Made by a program: the position numbers and the translations under genes. From assembly GCF_036867135.1 (NCBI RefSeq), contig NZ_JBAJIJ010000002.1, positions 434,001-498,000 of the forward strand: 64,000 nucleotides of DNA, given 5' to 3'. The notes beneath the pieces were generated by a model. The model made no database searches. It worked only from the letters and a program-made list of their open reading frames with translations, and was not told the DNA's origin. The number at the start of each line of letters is the position of its first letter. Positions within the stretch are counted from its first letter, which is position 1. Shown in pieces: positions 8,114-16,059 of the stretch. Source of the stretch: Aeromicrobium sp. Sec7.5 (GTDB taxonomy: Bacteria > Actinomycetota > Actinomycetes > Propionibacteriales > Nocardioidaceae).

Positions 8114-9655
8114 TCATCGGGTGACCTCGGTCGTGTCGAGGAGGCGGTGGCCCGTCGTGCGCACCAGGTCGAGCAGGTCGCAGAGCCCGCCGACCGTGGC
8201 CGTGGGGTTGAGGAGCGTCAGCTTGAGCCAGGTCTCGCCGTGGAACGTCGTCGACGCGACGATCCCCTCACCACCGGCGAACAGCTCGCGGCGGATGCGG
8301 GTGTTGAGCGCCGAGGCGTCCGCGGGGTCGATCTCGACCGGCCGGAAGCGGAAGACCACGGTCGAGAGCGTGGGCTGCATCGCGACCTCGAAGTCAGCCG
8401 CCCACTCGTCGTCGGTCAGGACCCAGAAGAGCTCGCGGGCCAGGTCGATCGTCGTGTCGAACATGTCGCCGATCGCGTCGGCACCGGTCATGCGCAGCGT
8501 CGTCCAGAGCTTCAACGCATCGAAGCGGCGCGTCGTCTGCATGCTCTTGTCGACCTGGTTGGGCAGCTGCGCGGCCTTGGGGTTGAGGTAGTCGGCGTGC
8601 CACGTGACATGCCGCATCGTCTCGGCGTCGCGCACGATGATCGCGCTGGAGCTGACCGGCTGAAACCACGTCTTGTGGAAGTCGATCGTGACCGAGTCGG
8701 CCCGCTCGATGCCGGCGAGAAGGTGACGGCGCCTGGTCGAGGCCAGCAGGCCTCCCCCGTACGCGGCGTCGACGTGGAGCCAGGTGCTCTGCCCATCTTG
8801 CCGCCCAGGGCCCGGCACCCCGTACTCATCTTGCCGCCCAGGGCCCGGCACCCCTGCCTGGGCCGCGCAGACGTCGGCGATGCGGTCGATCGGGTCGATC
8901 GCGCCGAGGTCGGTGGTGCCGGCGGTGGCGACGACCGCCATCGGCAGCAGGTCGTGCGCCGCAGCGCTGGCCAGCGCGTCGGCGAGGGCGAACGGGTCCA
9001 TGCGGTGCAGGTGGTCGGTGGGCACGAGCACGACCGCCTCGGCCCCGAGTCCCATGACGCTCGCGGCCTTCTGCACGCTGAAGTGGCTCTCGGCCGTGGC
9101 GAAGATGCGCAGGCGCGCGAGCGTGGCCGCCAGCGGTGCCGTGGGGTCGCTCTCGGCGAGGCACGCCTGGCCCCGGGCGAGCAGGAGCGCCTGCAGGTTC
9201 GACTGCGTGCCGCCGCTCGTGAAGATGCCGTCGGCCTCCGCGTCGAAGCCGATGCGGCCGGCGGTCCAGTCGACGAGCCTGCGCTCGATCAGGGTGCCGC
9301 CGGCGCTCTGGTCCCACGTGTCGAGGGAGGAGTTGACGGCCGAGACGAACACCTCGGCCAGCAGCGCCGGCACGGCCACGGGGCAGTTGAGGTGGGCGGC
9401 GTAGCGGGGGTCGTGGAACCAGACCGCGTCGTCGAGGTAGACCTCGCTCAGCTCGGCGAGCACGCCCTCGAGGTCGAGTGTGGGGCCGTCGAGGTCGACC
9501 GGGCCGACCTTGGCCGCGGACTCGGCGGGCGTGACCCCGGAGAAGGGACGCTCGAGGCCCGACAGGTGGCGCGCGAGGTGGTCGACGCCGCGGTGCAGCG
9601 TCGCGGCGTACTCGTCGATCGAGTCGATCGTGAGCAGGTGGTCCGAGGGAGGCAC
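8114..9655 (-). CDS. desA: PLP-dependent group II decarboxylase, lysine decarboxylase type (DesA-like)
   Basis: A 513-residue decarboxylase that should convert lysine to cadaverine, the first step of desferrioxamine synthesis. The PLP-binding lysine is in SVTIDFHKTWFQP (K328), preceded by the HVDAAYGGG aspartate motif near residue 295. The GTG start has an AAAGGA ribosome site about eight bases upstream. Between residues 268 and 288 the protein contains two tandem copies of GVPGPGRQD, encoded by a 28-base repeat with 33-base spacing. Orthologues usually go straight from the Rossmann-like region to WLHVDAAYGG, so this looks like an in-frame repeat insertion. The gene heads the operon and lies behind a putative iron box. 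Confidence 0.88.
   Translation of the reverse strand: MPPSDHLLTIDSIDEYAATLHRGVDHLARHLSGLERPFSGVTPAESAAKVGPVDLDGPTLDLEGVLAELSEVYLDDAVWFHDPRYAAHLNCPVAVPALLAEVFVSAVNSSLDTWDQSAGGTLIERRLVDWTAGRIGFDAEADGIFTSGGTQSNLQALLLARGQACLAESDPTAPLAATLARLRIFATAESHFSVQKAASVMGLGAEAVVLVPTDHLHRMDPFALADALASAAAHDLLPMAVVATAGTTDLGAIDPIDRIADVCAAQAGVPGPGRQDEYGVPGPGRQDGQSTWLHVDAAYGGGLLASTRRRHLLAGIERADSVTIDFHKTWFQPVSSSAIIVRDAETMRHVTWHADYLNPKAAQLPNQVDKSMQTTRRFDALKLWTTLRMTGADAIGDMFDTTIDLARELFWVLTDDEWAADFEVAMQPTLSTVVFRFRPVEIDPADASALNTRIRRELFAGGEGIVASTTFHGETWLKLTLLNPTATVGGLCDLLDLVRTTGHRLLDTTEVTR
8794..8854. repeat. Tandem in-frame copies of the GCCGCCCAGGGCCCGGCACC repeat in desA
   Basis: Two identical 28-base copies start at 8794 and 8827. 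Their common core is GCCGCCCAGGGCCCGGCACC. The 33-base spacing keeps the desA frame. Related single copies occur in cobG (about 19559-19586, opposite orientation) and twice in cobQ (36332-36358, 37418-37445). All lie inside coding sequence and preserve frame. Confidence 0.8.
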
Positions 9656-9680
9656 GCCTGGTCCTTTCGGGTCAGTTGGA

Positions 9681-9698
9681 AAGCCTTGCCTAACTTAG
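9681..9698. promoter_or_regulatory. Putative iron box (IdeR/DtxR-type) upstream of desA
   Basis: Read on the minus strand the site is CTAAGTTAGGCAAGGCTT. The left part and centre match the IdeR/DtxR consensus TTAGGTTAGGCTAACCTAA well, the right half-site poorly. It lies 26-43 bases upstream of the desA start, where a repressor would overlap the promoter. The siderophore operon is therefore probably iron-repressed, by an IdeR encoded outside this window. Confidence 0.6.
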
Positions 9699-9762
9699 AC
9701 CCTGCGGACCCGTCCGGCGCAAGCGACATGGATCACACCGCGGACCGATCACCGCCGGTGCG

Positions 9763-9768
9763 TAGGCT
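9763..9768 (+). promoter_or_regulatory. -10 element, leaderless DUF2461 gene
   Basis: TAGGCT is followed by six bases and the GTG start at 9775, with no ribosome-binding site. This matches the leaderless pattern seen elsewhere in the window. Confidence 0.5.
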
Positions 9769-9774
9769 CGAGCG

Positions 9775-10410
9775 GTGACGTTCGACGGATTCCCCGAGGC
9801 TGCGCTCGACTTCTACGACGACCTCGAGGCCGACAACACCAAGACCTTCTGGACCGAGAACCGGCACCGCTACGACGAGCACGTCGCGGCACCGGCGAAG
9901 GCATTCGTGGCTGCGCTCGGCAACGAGTTCGGCCAGGCCAAGATCTTCCGGCCGTACCGCGACGTCCGGTTCAGCAAGGACAAGACGCCCTACAAGACCC
10001 ACCAGGGGATCTTCGTCGCGGTCGGCCCGTCGCTCGGCTACTACGTGCAGGTCGGTGCGCCAGGAATCGCGACCGGCGCCGGGTTCTACGACGCCTCCCC
10101 CGCACGCGTCGCGAGCCTGCGCGAGGCGATCGTGCACGACACGTTCGGCGCCGAGCTGGAGGCGATCGTCGAGACGCTCGAGTCAGCCGGGTGGGTGCGC
10201 GGTGGGCAGCGGCTCAAGACCTCGCCCCGCGGCTACGACGCCGACCACCCACGGATCGACCTGCTGCGCCACAAGTCGCTGACGGTGCGCCGCGATCGCG
10301 GCTTCGGTCCCGACGTCGTGGGCACGCCCGCCCTGCTCGACGTCGTGCGCGCCGACTGGCGCGAGACGCAGCCGCTGCTCGACTGGGTCGGCCTCCACGT
10401 CCGCGGCTGA
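9775..10410 (+). CDS. DUF2461 (TIGR02453) family protein
   Basis: A 211-residue protein of the DUF2461 family, recognised from the N-terminal FPEAALDFYDDLEADNTKTF, the central YRDVRFSKDKTPYKTHQG motif (residues 62-79) and the terminal region LLDVVRADWRETQPLLDWV. The family is widespread in bacteria and has no established reaction. No signal peptide or membrane segment is present. It is transcribed divergently from desA with about 120 bases between them. The start is GTG with a leaderless-type promoter. It is followed by a repeat element and the convergent cobF. Confidence 0.85.
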   Translation: MTFDGFPEAALDFYDDLEADNTKTFWTENRHRYDEHVAAPAKAFVAALGNEFGQAKIFRPYRDVRFSKDKTPYKTHQGIFVAVGPSLGYYVQVGAPGIATGAGFYDASPARVASLREAIVHDTFGAELEAIVETLESAGWVRGGQRLKTSPRGYDADHPRIDLLRHKSLTVRRDRGFGPDVVGTPALLDVVRADWRETQPLLDWVGLHVRG

Positions 10411-10420
10411 GGCCACTTCC

Positions 10421-10519
10421 GGTGGCTGAGGTGTGAGTGCGCTCTGGCGCACGAGCCTCGAAGCCTCGGTTGGTGGCGGTACCCCTTTCGAGGCTCCTTC
10501 GTCGCACCTCACGGGGCGG
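10421..10519. repeat. Inverted pair of GAGGTGCGA...GAGCCTCGAA repeats
   Basis: The intergenic space between DUF2461 and cobF is filled by two facing repeat units. The left unit runs from TGAGGTGTGAG through a GTGCGCTCTGGCGCAC hairpin to GAGCCTCGAA. The right unit is the complementary form TTTCGAGGCTCCTTCG...GCACCTCA. The pair resembles a BIME-like REP arrangement between convergent genes and could act as a bidirectional terminator. Related units are at 20534, 21310, 25843, 48019 and 53595-53791. Confidence 0.75.
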
Positions 10520-10522
10520 AGT

Positions 10523-11353
10523 TCAGCGGCGGAGGAGATAGAGGTCCATGACCCAGCCGGAGGCAGCCTTCGCCTCGACACGGGCGGACTCGATCGCGGG
10601 CACGACGTCGCCGACCCGGCCCGACACGAGGCGCTCGGAGTCGGCGCCGAGGTTGGCGCCCCACCAGATGGTCCAGTCCTCGAGGCCGGCGAGGTCGAGG
10701 CGGCCCGTCAGGAACACGAGCACGTTGTCGGCGCCGCCGTCGACCGCCTCGCGCAGGCGCCGCGCCGTCGTGACGGTGATCGGCTGGCCCACCTCGTGCA
10801 GCACGATGCGGTGTCGGGCCGCGAGCAGCTGCAGCGCGGAGATCCCCGGCAGGACATCCCACGCGAAGTCCAGCGAGCCCCGCGCCAGCACCCGCTCGAC
10901 CACCCGGATCGTCGAGTCGTAGAACGCCGGGTCACCCCACACCAGCAGGACCCCCGCACCCAGATTTGCGCCCAGTTGTGCGGAATCGCCATCGACGAAC
11001 TGCACAACTGGGCGCAAATCTGGGTCGGTCCAGGCGGCGGTCAGGGCGGACTCCCAGGCGGCGGCGCGGGCCTCGTGCCAGTCGGACACGACGCCTTCGT
11101 AGTCACCCACCGTCGCCGTCGAGCGCTCCGTCCGGTCGCGCTCGGGGTCGACGACCTCGACGACGCGCAGGTCCGGGGCGTAGCGGTCGAGGATCGCGCG
11201 GCGGGCCGCCGCCAAGGGGTCGCCCTCACGCTTGACGGTGACCAACGCGAACGACGCCGACCGCAGCGCCTCGACCGCCTCGACCGTCAGGTGCCCGGGG
11301 TCGCCGCAGCCGATGCCGACCAAGCGCAGGCGCTGAGCGGCCGGGCTCACCAC
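10523..11353 (-). CDS. cobF: Precorrin-6A synthase (deacetylating), CobF
   Basis: A 276-residue SAM-dependent corrin-ring methyltransferase of the aerobic pathway: C1 methylation of precorrin-5 with loss of acetate. The N-terminal SAM motif is LRLVGIGCGDPGHLTVEAVEAL, and LLVWGDPAFYDSTIRVVE and WDVLPGISALQLLA are typical CobF segments. The GTG at 11353 follows the cobN stop by 13 bases; a second GTG lies one codon downstream. A perfect 23-base inverted repeat sits in frame inside the gene (residues about 111-132, AQLGANLGAG region), just before the conserved LVWGDP motif, lengthening the protein relative to its usual size. CobF marks the oxygen-dependent route. Confidence 0.9.
   Translation of the reverse strand: MVSPAAQRLRLVGIGCGDPGHLTVEAVEALRSASFALVTVKREGDPLAAARRAILDRYAPDLRVVEVVDPERDRTERSTATVGDYEGVVSDWHEARAAAWESALTAAWTDPDLRPVVQFVDGDSAQLGANLGAGVLLVWGDPAFYDSTIRVVERVLARGSLDFAWDVLPGISALQLLAARHRIVLHEVGQPITVTTARRLREAVDGGADNVLVFLTGRLDLAGLEDWTIWWGANLGADSERLVSGRVGDVVPAIESARVEAKAASGWVMDLYLLRR
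10959..11024. repeat. Perfect 23-bp inverted repeat inside cobF
   Basis: Left arm 10959-10981 and right arm 11002-11024 are exact reverse complements (CCCAGATTTGCGCCCAGTTG followed by TGC, and its complement), with a 20-base loop. The whole unit is 66 bases, a multiple of three, and is read through by cobF. Relatives with the same CCAGAT...ATCTGG ends occur between genes at 35226-35289 and 51887-51955. Those three share end sequences but differ in the stem, like a small mobile hairpin family. Confidence 0.85.
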
Positions 11354-11366
11354 CAGTCGATCCCCG

Positions 11367-14300
11367 TCACGCCCGGTCCTCCAGGTCGCCCTCGACCTCG
11401 AGGTAGACCGCGTGCATCGCGGCCACGACCTCCGGGTCGGGCTCGGCCCACAGGCCACGCTTGGCTGCCTCGTCGAGCTTCTCGACGATCCCCCGCAGCG
11501 CCCACGGGTTCGACGTGCGCATGAACTCCTGCGTCTCGGGGTCGAGCACGTACTCCTTCGCGAGCGACTCGTACATCCAGTCGTGCACCACGCCGGCCGT
11601 GGCGTCGAAGCCGAACAGGTAGTCGACCGTGGCCGCCAGCTCGAACGCGCCCTTGTAGCCGTGGCGACGCATCGCGCCGATCCAGCGCGGGTTGACGACG
11701 CGCGAGCGGAAGACGCGGTTGGTCTCCTCCTGCAGCGTGCGGGTGCGGACCGCGTCGGGCGAGGTGGAGTCGCCGACGTAGGCCTTGGGGTCGGAGCCCG
11801 TCAGCGCGCGCACGGTGGCGACCATGCCGCCGTGGTACTGGTAGTAGTCGTCGGAGTCGGCGATGTCGTGCTCGCGGGTGTCGATGTTCTTCGCGGCGAC
11901 CTTGATGCGCTTGTACGACGTGCGCATGTCGTCGGCCGCCGGCACGCCGGAGAGGTCGCGGCCGTAGGCGAAGCCGCCCCAGGCCGTGTACACCTCGGCG
12001 AGATCCGCGTCATCGCGCCACGTGCCCGACTCCACGAGCTGCAGGATGCCCGCACCGTAGGACCCGGGGGCCGAGCCGAAGATACGGGTCGTCGCGCGCC
12101 GGTCGTCACCGTGCTCGGCGAGGTCGGCCTGCGTGTGGGCACGCACGAAGTTGCGGTCGGCGGGCTCGTCGAGGCCCGCCACGAGCCGCACGGCGTCGTC
12201 GAGCATCGCCACGACGTGCGGGAACGCGTCGCGGAAGAATCCCGAGATGCGCACCGTGACGTCGATGCGGGGGCGGCCCAGCTCCTCGAGCGAGACGACC
12301 TCGAGGTCGCCGACGCGGCGGGACGCCTCGTCCCACACCGGGCGGACGCCCAGCAGGGCCAGCACCTCGGCGATGTCGTCGCCGCTCGTGCGCATCGCCG
12401 ATGTGCCCCACACCGACAGCCCCACCGAGGCCGGGTACTCGCCGGTCTCCTCGAGGTACTTCGCGAGGAGCGACTCGGCCATGGCCTGACCCGTGCCCCA
12501 CGCCAGGCGCGACGGGACGGCGCGCGGGTCGACGGTGTAGAAGTTGCGGCCCGTGGGGAGCACGTTGACGAGCCCCCGCAGCGGGGAGCCCGACGGACCG
12601 GCCGGGATGAAGCCGCCCTCGAGCGCGTGCAGGATCGCGTCGAGCTCGCCTCGGGTGCCGTCGAGCCGGGGCACGACCTGCGTGGCGGCGAACTGCAGCA
12701 CGCTCTGCACGCCCGGGTCGTCGTGGAGGCCGGTGGCCGCGGCCGCGTCCCAGCCGGAGGCCGCCAGGCCCTCGACCAGCGCACGGGCCTGGGCCTCGAT
12801 CGCGTCGACCGCCGAGGTGGCCTCGCCGTCCTTCAGACCCAACGCGGCGCGCAGGCCGGGGACCGCCCCGGACTCCCCGCCCCACACCTGCGAGGCGCGC
12901 AGGATCGCGAGCACCAGGTCGACCTGCACCGAGTCGACTGGCGCCTGCCCCAGCACGTGCAGGCCGTCGCGGATCTGGACGTCCTTGATCTCGCAGAGCC
13001 AGCCGTCGACGTGCATGATGAAGTCGTCGAACGACTCGTCGTCGGGCTGCTCGTCGAGGCCGAGGTCGCGGTGCATCTCGGCCGAGCGCATCAGCGTCCA
13101 GATCTCGCCGCGGATCGCCGGCAGCTTGGCCGGGTCCATCGCGGCGATGTTGCCGTACTCGTCGAGCAGCTGCTCGAGCCGGGCGATGTCGCCGTACGTC
13201 TCGGCCCGCGCCATCGGCGGGATCAGGTGGTCGACGATCACGGCGTGCGCGCGGCGCTTGGCCTGCGCGCCCTCGCCCGGGTCGTTGACGAGGAACGGGT
13301 AGATCAGGGGCATGTCGGCGATCGCGGCGTCGGTCGCGCACGAGGCCGACAGTGCAGCGTTCTTGCCCGGCAGCCACTCCATCGAGCCGTGCTTGCCCAG
13401 GTGCACGACGGCGTGCGCGCCGAAGCCGCCGCGGTCGGGCTGCGCCCGCAGCCAGCGGTACGCCGCGAGGTAGTGGTGCGAGGGCGCCATGTCGGGGTCG
13501 TGGTAGATCGCGACGGGGTTCTCGCCGAAGCCGCGGGGCGGCTGGATCAGCAGCACGACGTTGCCGGCCTGGAGCGTCGCGAGCACGATGTGGCCGTCGG
13601 CGTTGACGAACAACGTGCCGGGCGCCGCGCCCCAGGCCTCGACGATCTCGTCTTTGAGGTCCTGCGGGAGGTCGGCGGTCCACTCCTCGTACTGCTCGGG
13701 TGTGATCCGCACGTGCGAGTCGGTGAGCTGCGCGCTCGTCAGCCACTCCTCGTCCTGGCCGCCCGCGTCGATCAGCGTGTGGATCAGCGCGTCACCGGCG
13801 GCGGTGTCGTCGTCCATCGCGATGATGCGCAGGACCTCGTTGCCCTCGCCGAGGTCGTAGCCGGCCTCGGCCATGCGGCGCAGCAGACGCACGGTCGACA
13901 CCGGGGTGTCGAGGCCCACCGCATTGCCGACGCGGCTGTGCTTGGTGGGGTAGGCCGAGAGCATCAGCGCGACGCGACGCTCGGACGCGGGCACGTGACC
14001 CAGGCGGGCGTGGTGCGCCGCGATGCGGGCCACACGGTCGCAGCGCTCGGGATCGGCCACGTAGCGGGGCAGGCCGTCCTCGTCGATCTCCTTGAACGAG
14101 AACGGCGCCGTGATGATGCGGCCGTCGAACTCCGGGATCGCGATCTGGTTGGCCGAGTCGAGCGGCGTGACGCCGTCGTCGTTGGCGAGCCACTCCTCGC
14201 GGCTCGACGTGAGGCACAAGCCCTGGAGGATCGGGATGTCGAGCGCCGCCATGCGGGCGACGTCCCAGGCCTCGTCGTCGCCGCCGGCCGAGGACGCGGC

Positions 14301-14972
14301 GGGGGTGGAGCCGCCGGCGGCCAGCACCGTGACGATCAGCGCGTCGAGCGAGCCGAGCGCCGCGTAGAGGTCGTCGGGGGCGGAGCGGAGCGAGCTCGAG
14401 AACACCGGCAGGCCGACGGCCTCGCCCGTGGCGTCGATCGCGTCGGCGAGCGCGTGCGCGAAGTCCTCGTTGCCCGCGGTGTGGTGCGCGCGGTAGAACA
14501 GCACGCCCACGCGGGGCAGGTCGGTGTCCTTCGACTCGCGGTCGAGCCAGCCCCAGGTCGGCACCTGGTGCGGCGGCTCGAAGCCCTCGCCGGTGAGCAG
14601 CACGGTGTCGGAGGCGAAGGCGTGCAGCTGCGTGAGGTTGGCCGGCCCGCCCTCGACGAGGTAGCGGTGCGCCTCTGCGGCGACGCCGACCGGCACGGTC
14701 GACATCTCCATGAGCTCGGCGTTGGGGGTGAGCTCGCCGCCGAGCACGATCATCGGCTTGCCCGTGGATCGGATGCGGTCGAAGCCGGCGCACAGGTCCT
14801 GGGGCGAGCCGAGCACGCGGGCGATCACGAGGTCCGAGGCCTCGATCGCCTCGGCCATGGACTGGTGTCCCTCGACCTGGCGGGACGGGTTGGCCCACAG
14901 GTAGTCGGCGCCACTCGCGCGGGCCGACAGCAGGTCGGTGTCGGACGTGGACAGCAGCGCGATGCGCGTCAT
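11367..14972 (-). CDS. cobN: Cobaltochelatase subunit CobN
   Basis: A 1201-residue large subunit of the ATP-dependent cobaltochelatase, which inserts Co(II) into hydrogenobyrinic acid a,c-diamide. Typical CobN/ChlH segments include HLGKHGSMEWLPGKNAAL near residue 510, DHLIPPMARAETYGDIARLE near residue 585, and a C-terminal RVVNPRWIGAMRRHGYKGAFELAATVDYLFGFDAT. The ATG at 14972 has a strong GGAGGAG site eight bases upstream. An in-frame upstream extension is non-coding riboswitch leader. Its ATPase partners are expected to be supplied by the fused ChlI/ChlD-type gene at 24391. It is the first gene after a cobalamin riboswitch and is followed closely by cobF. Confidence 0.95.
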   Translation of the reverse strand: MTRIALLSTSDTDLLSARASGADYLWANPSRQVEGHQSMAEAIEASDLVIARVLGSPQDLCAGFDRIRSTGKPMIVLGGELTPNAELMEMSTVPVGVAAEAHRYLVEGGPANLTQLHAFASDTVLLTGEGFEPPHQVPTWGWLDRESKDTDLPRVGVLFYRAHHTAGNEDFAHALADAIDATGEAVGLPVFSSSLRSAPDDLYAALGSLDALIVTVLAAGGSTPAASSAGGDDEAWDVARMAALDIPILQGLCLTSSREEWLANDDGVTPLDSANQIAIPEFDGRIITAPFSFKEIDEDGLPRYVADPERCDRVARIAAHHARLGHVPASERRVALMLSAYPTKHSRVGNAVGLDTPVSTVRLLRRMAEAGYDLGEGNEVLRIIAMDDDTAAGDALIHTLIDAGGQDEEWLTSAQLTDSHVRITPEQYEEWTADLPQDLKDEIVEAWGAAPGTLFVNADGHIVLATLQAGNVVLLIQPPRGFGENPVAIYHDPDMAPSHHYLAAYRWLRAQPDRGGFGAHAVVHLGKHGSMEWLPGKNAALSASCATDAAIADMPLIYPFLVNDPGEGAQAKRRAHAVIVDHLIPPMARAETYGDIARLEQLLDEYGNIAAMDPAKLPAIRGEIWTLMRSAEMHRDLGLDEQPDDESFDDFIMHVDGWLCEIKDVQIRDGLHVLGQAPVDSVQVDLVLAILRASQVWGGESGAVPGLRAALGLKDGEATSAVDAIEAQARALVEGLAASGWDAAAATGLHDDPGVQSVLQFAATQVVPRLDGTRGELDAILHALEGGFIPAGPSGSPLRGLVNVLPTGRNFYTVDPRAVPSRLAWGTGQAMAESLLAKYLEETGEYPASVGLSVWGTSAMRTSGDDIAEVLALLGVRPVWDEASRRVGDLEVVSLEELGRPRIDVTVRISGFFRDAFPHVVAMLDDAVRLVAGLDEPADRNFVRAHTQADLAEHGDDRRATTRIFGSAPGSYGAGILQLVESGTWRDDADLAEVYTAWGGFAYGRDLSGVPAADDMRTSYKRIKVAAKNIDTREHDIADSDDYYQYHGGMVATVRALTGSDPKAYVGDSTSPDAVRTRTLQEETNRVFRSRVVNPRWIGAMRRHGYKGAFELAATVDYLFGFDATAGVVHDWMYESLAKEYVLDPETQEFMRTSNPWALRGIVEKLDEAAKRGLWAEPDPEVVAAMHAVYLEVEGDLEDRA

Positions 14973-15014
14973 GACGTGCTCCTCCGGGGTTCTCGCCCCA
15001 TGGATGACGGGAGT

Positions 15015-15124
15015 CCGGTGGTCAGTGTCTGGCTGACCGGTCGCGAACGACCGGCTCACAGTGGCGGAACCGCCCCGGACTTGCACCGGGTTCCTGGATC
15101 CACGCGGACGGTGGCGCCAGCGTA
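15015..15124 (-). promoter_or_regulatory. Cobalamin riboswitch upstream of cobN
   Basis: On the minus strand a TACGCT -10 box (15119-15124) is followed by a leader with the cobalamin-aptamer core CCGGTGCAAGTCCGGGGCGG, then GCCACTGTGAGCCGG, and a B12-box-like CAGCCAGACACTGACC. About 40 bases separate it from cobN. It should reduce cobN-cobF expression when adenosylcobalamin is abundant. Boundaries are approximate. Confidence 0.85.
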
Positions 15125-15167
15125 TCCGCCTCAGGTGACCGACTGCGCCCCGCTCCCGACAGGCCCG

Positions 15168-15809
15168 TCAGGAGTGGGCGAGCACGCAGTCGCCGCAGTA
15201 CCCGCCGCCGGGCAGGCGGTAGTAGAGGCAGCAGGAGCGGCGCACGAACGGCGGGCCCACGTCGGCGGTACCACTCAGGAGCGGGTGCTCGAGCAGGTCG
15301 AGGAGCAACCGTCCGGCTGCCGGTGCGAGGGCGGGATCGGCCTGGGCGACCATGCGGGCGGCGCCGTGCACGGCCGAGACGGCATTGCCCCAGCCGATCT
15401 TCGTCGAGACGCCGTGCTCGGAGTCGAGGCGTTCGACGAGCGGCGAGATCAGCACGTCGACGGCCTCGCTCGGCGTGTGCCGTCCCCAGGTCGGGGCCGC
15501 GAGCCGCATCGGTCCGCCTTCGACGGGCTGCCATGAGAACGACCGGGGATCCGGGGCCGGCACGCCGAGCAGCGCCGCGCCGATCGCGGGCGAGAGCACT
15601 CGCGCGAAGATCCCGAGCGACGCCGTCGACGCGGCCACGCGCTCCTCGACGTCCACGCCCGATCGCACCTGCAACGCGTCGCGGGTCCAGCGAACCCGCT
15701 CCGCCAGGGCGGGCCCGGAGACGAGGCCGTCGACCGGTCGCCACGGGCCGTCGTCGAGCGGCTCGACGACGAAGAACGGCCCCAGCCGCGCCAGCCCCGT
15801 CGCCCCCAT
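15168..15809 (-). CDS. FhuF-like (2Fe-2S) ferric/siderophore reductase-like protein
   Basis: A 213-residue protein ending in RRSCCLYYRLPGGGYCGDC, i.e. the CC-x10-C-x2-C cysteine pattern by which FhuF-type ferric reductases hold a [2Fe-2S] cluster. The body (MRLAAPTWGRHTPSEAV, EHGVSTKIGWGNAVSAVHGA) fits the same family. It would work in the cytoplasm, releasing iron from imported ferric siderophore, or conceivably reducing cobalt in corrinoids given its location between cobN and the B12 transporter. The ATG at 15809 is divergent from the btuFCD leader. Its stop lies directly upstream of the cobN riboswitch. The family is fairly secure; the substrate is not known. Confidence 0.75.
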   Translation of the reverse strand: MGATGLARLGPFFVVEPLDDGPWRPVDGLVSGPALAERVRWTRDALQVRSGVDVEERVAASTASLGIFARVLSPAIGAALLGVPAPDPRSFSWQPVEGGPMRLAAPTWGRHTPSEAVDVLISPLVERLDSEHGVSTKIGWGNAVSAVHGAARMVAQADPALAPAAGRLLLDLLEHPLLSGTADVGPPFVRRSCCLYYRLPGGGYCGDCVLAHS

Positions 15810-15835
15810 GGGCCGTCACGGTACTGCCCCTCGGC

Positions 15836-15995
15836 TAAGGTGCGATCGCCAGCGCAAGGGAATCCGGTGTGACTCCGGGACTGACGCGCAGCGGTGAGGG
15901 TGACGAGCGGGACAGACGTCACTGGGACTCCTTCGGGGGTCCTGGGAAGGCGTTCCGTGAGGGTGATCCCGAGTCCGAAGACCTGCTGGCACGCC
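15836..15995 (+). promoter_or_regulatory. Promoter and cobalamin riboswitch upstream of btuF-like gene
   Basis: A TAAGGT -10 box at 15836-15841 precedes the aptamer: AAGGGAATCCGGTGTGACTC, then GGGACTGACGCGCAGCGGTGAG, and the B12-box segment GAGTCCGAAGACCTGCTGGC near 15970-15990. A further GC-rich stem (CGCGACGTCCGTCGCG, 15993-16008) follows before the gene and could be the expression platform. It should switch off the B12 ABC importer when cobalamin is plentiful. Confidence 0.9.
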
Positions 15996-16059
15996 GCGAC
16001 GTCCGTCGCGGTGCGTCCCCCGGGTCTCGCGAACGGACCACCGATGCCGAGGAGTGCCC

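Noticed and set aside
11412-15536. Long open frame of over 1,300 codons on the + strand opposite cobN and its neighbours
   Set aside because: It is an antisense shadow of cobN and of the riboswitch and FhuF-like gene. Its composition is typical of reverse-frame translation in GC-rich DNA, and no domain is recognisable.
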